From Desulfobacterales bacterium (GTDB lineage: Bacteria; Desulfobacterota; Desulfobacteria; Desulfobacterales; JAUWMJ01), in the NCBI GenBank assembly GCA_030613225.1, contig JAUWMJ010000231.1, positions 1 through 5,713 on the forward strand: a stretch of 5,713 nucleotides of DNA. Reading direction: 5' to 3'. This document shows, in pieces, positions 5,622-5,713 of this stretch. The position numbers were made by a program, and so were the translations under genes. The notes under the pieces are model-generated. The model did not search any database. It had not been told where the DNA came from and worked only from the letters and a program-made list of their open reading frames with translations. Numbering within the stretch: the stretch's first letter is position 1; each line of letters starts with the position of its first letter.

Positions 5622-5665
5622 GACTTTTTGCGAAACCATCAGTATTGACTACACAAAAACTTTTT
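5622..5665 (+). repeat. Degenerate 44-bp repeat, copy 4
   Basis: The left arm GACTTTTTGCGA differs from the consensus by one base. The centre AACCATCAGTATTGAC keeps the ATCAGTATTGAC core, while the right arm has decayed to an A- and T-rich stretch ending AACTTTTT. It closes the mosaic on the right. The last ~48 bases of the window (5666-5713) are AT-rich and show nothing further. Confidence 0.6.
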
Positions 5666-5713
5666 AATAAATTTTCCGGATTTAATATTATATTTTTTAC
5701 ACAACATATTGAT

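Noticed and set aside
5303..5665. CRISPR array
   Set aside because: Only two good copies plus a decayed one are present here, spacing is unequal (93 and 138 bases), the spacers are themselves palindromic repeats, and no cas gene is present.

Overview
The window looks like a chromosomal segment of a Gram-negative bacterium. The left half holds part of an AapJQMP-type polar amino-acid ABC transporter operon, known mostly from Proteobacteria and Desulfobacterota. The right half is AT-rich and littered with short palindromic repeats, including ATTCCCGC/GCGGGAAT and ATCCGCC/GGCGGAT hairpins of the kind common in sulfate-reducing Desulfobacterota. That lineage is an inference from style and was not tested by any search.

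Positions 1-3157 (plus strand) carry two inner-membrane permeases followed by the ATPase. The first permease (aapQ-like) is cut by the left edge: its frame is open from base 1, so the ATG at 61 is internal. The second (aapM-like) follows after 6 bases. The ATPase (aapP-like) is separated from aapM by a repeat-derived hairpin at 2251-2344, and its best start is the ATG at 2381. The substrate-binding protein gene (aapJ) expected for this system is not visible and probably lies upstream. Together the proteins would form the membrane and motor parts of an L-amino-acid importer.

Positions 3158-3611 are non-coding and repeat-rich: a 109-bp nested palindrome right after the ATPase, a terminator-like stem, and the first copy of a 44-bp palindromic repeat. 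A minus-strand gene at 3612-4019 encodes an unrecognised four-helix membrane protein of 135 aa that starts with TTG and ends inside a hairpin. Positions 4020-4844 are AT-rich and contain no convincing gene, only small palindromes.

A 5'-truncated DDE transposase remnant lies at 4845-5282. It is followed from 5303 to 5665 by an ordered mosaic in which 44-bp palindromes alternate with unrelated palindromic inserts. The same 12-base arm, TCGTAAAAAGTC, recurs at 3495, 4622, 5335 and 5472. Each time it is followed downstream by an inverted partner ending in TTTTACGA or a close variant, enclosing a different insert. This mosaic is the most unusual part of the window. I read it as a family of small non-autonomous repeat units and not as a gene-encoded system. 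I see no RNA genes, no CRISPR array and no defence or biosynthetic locus.
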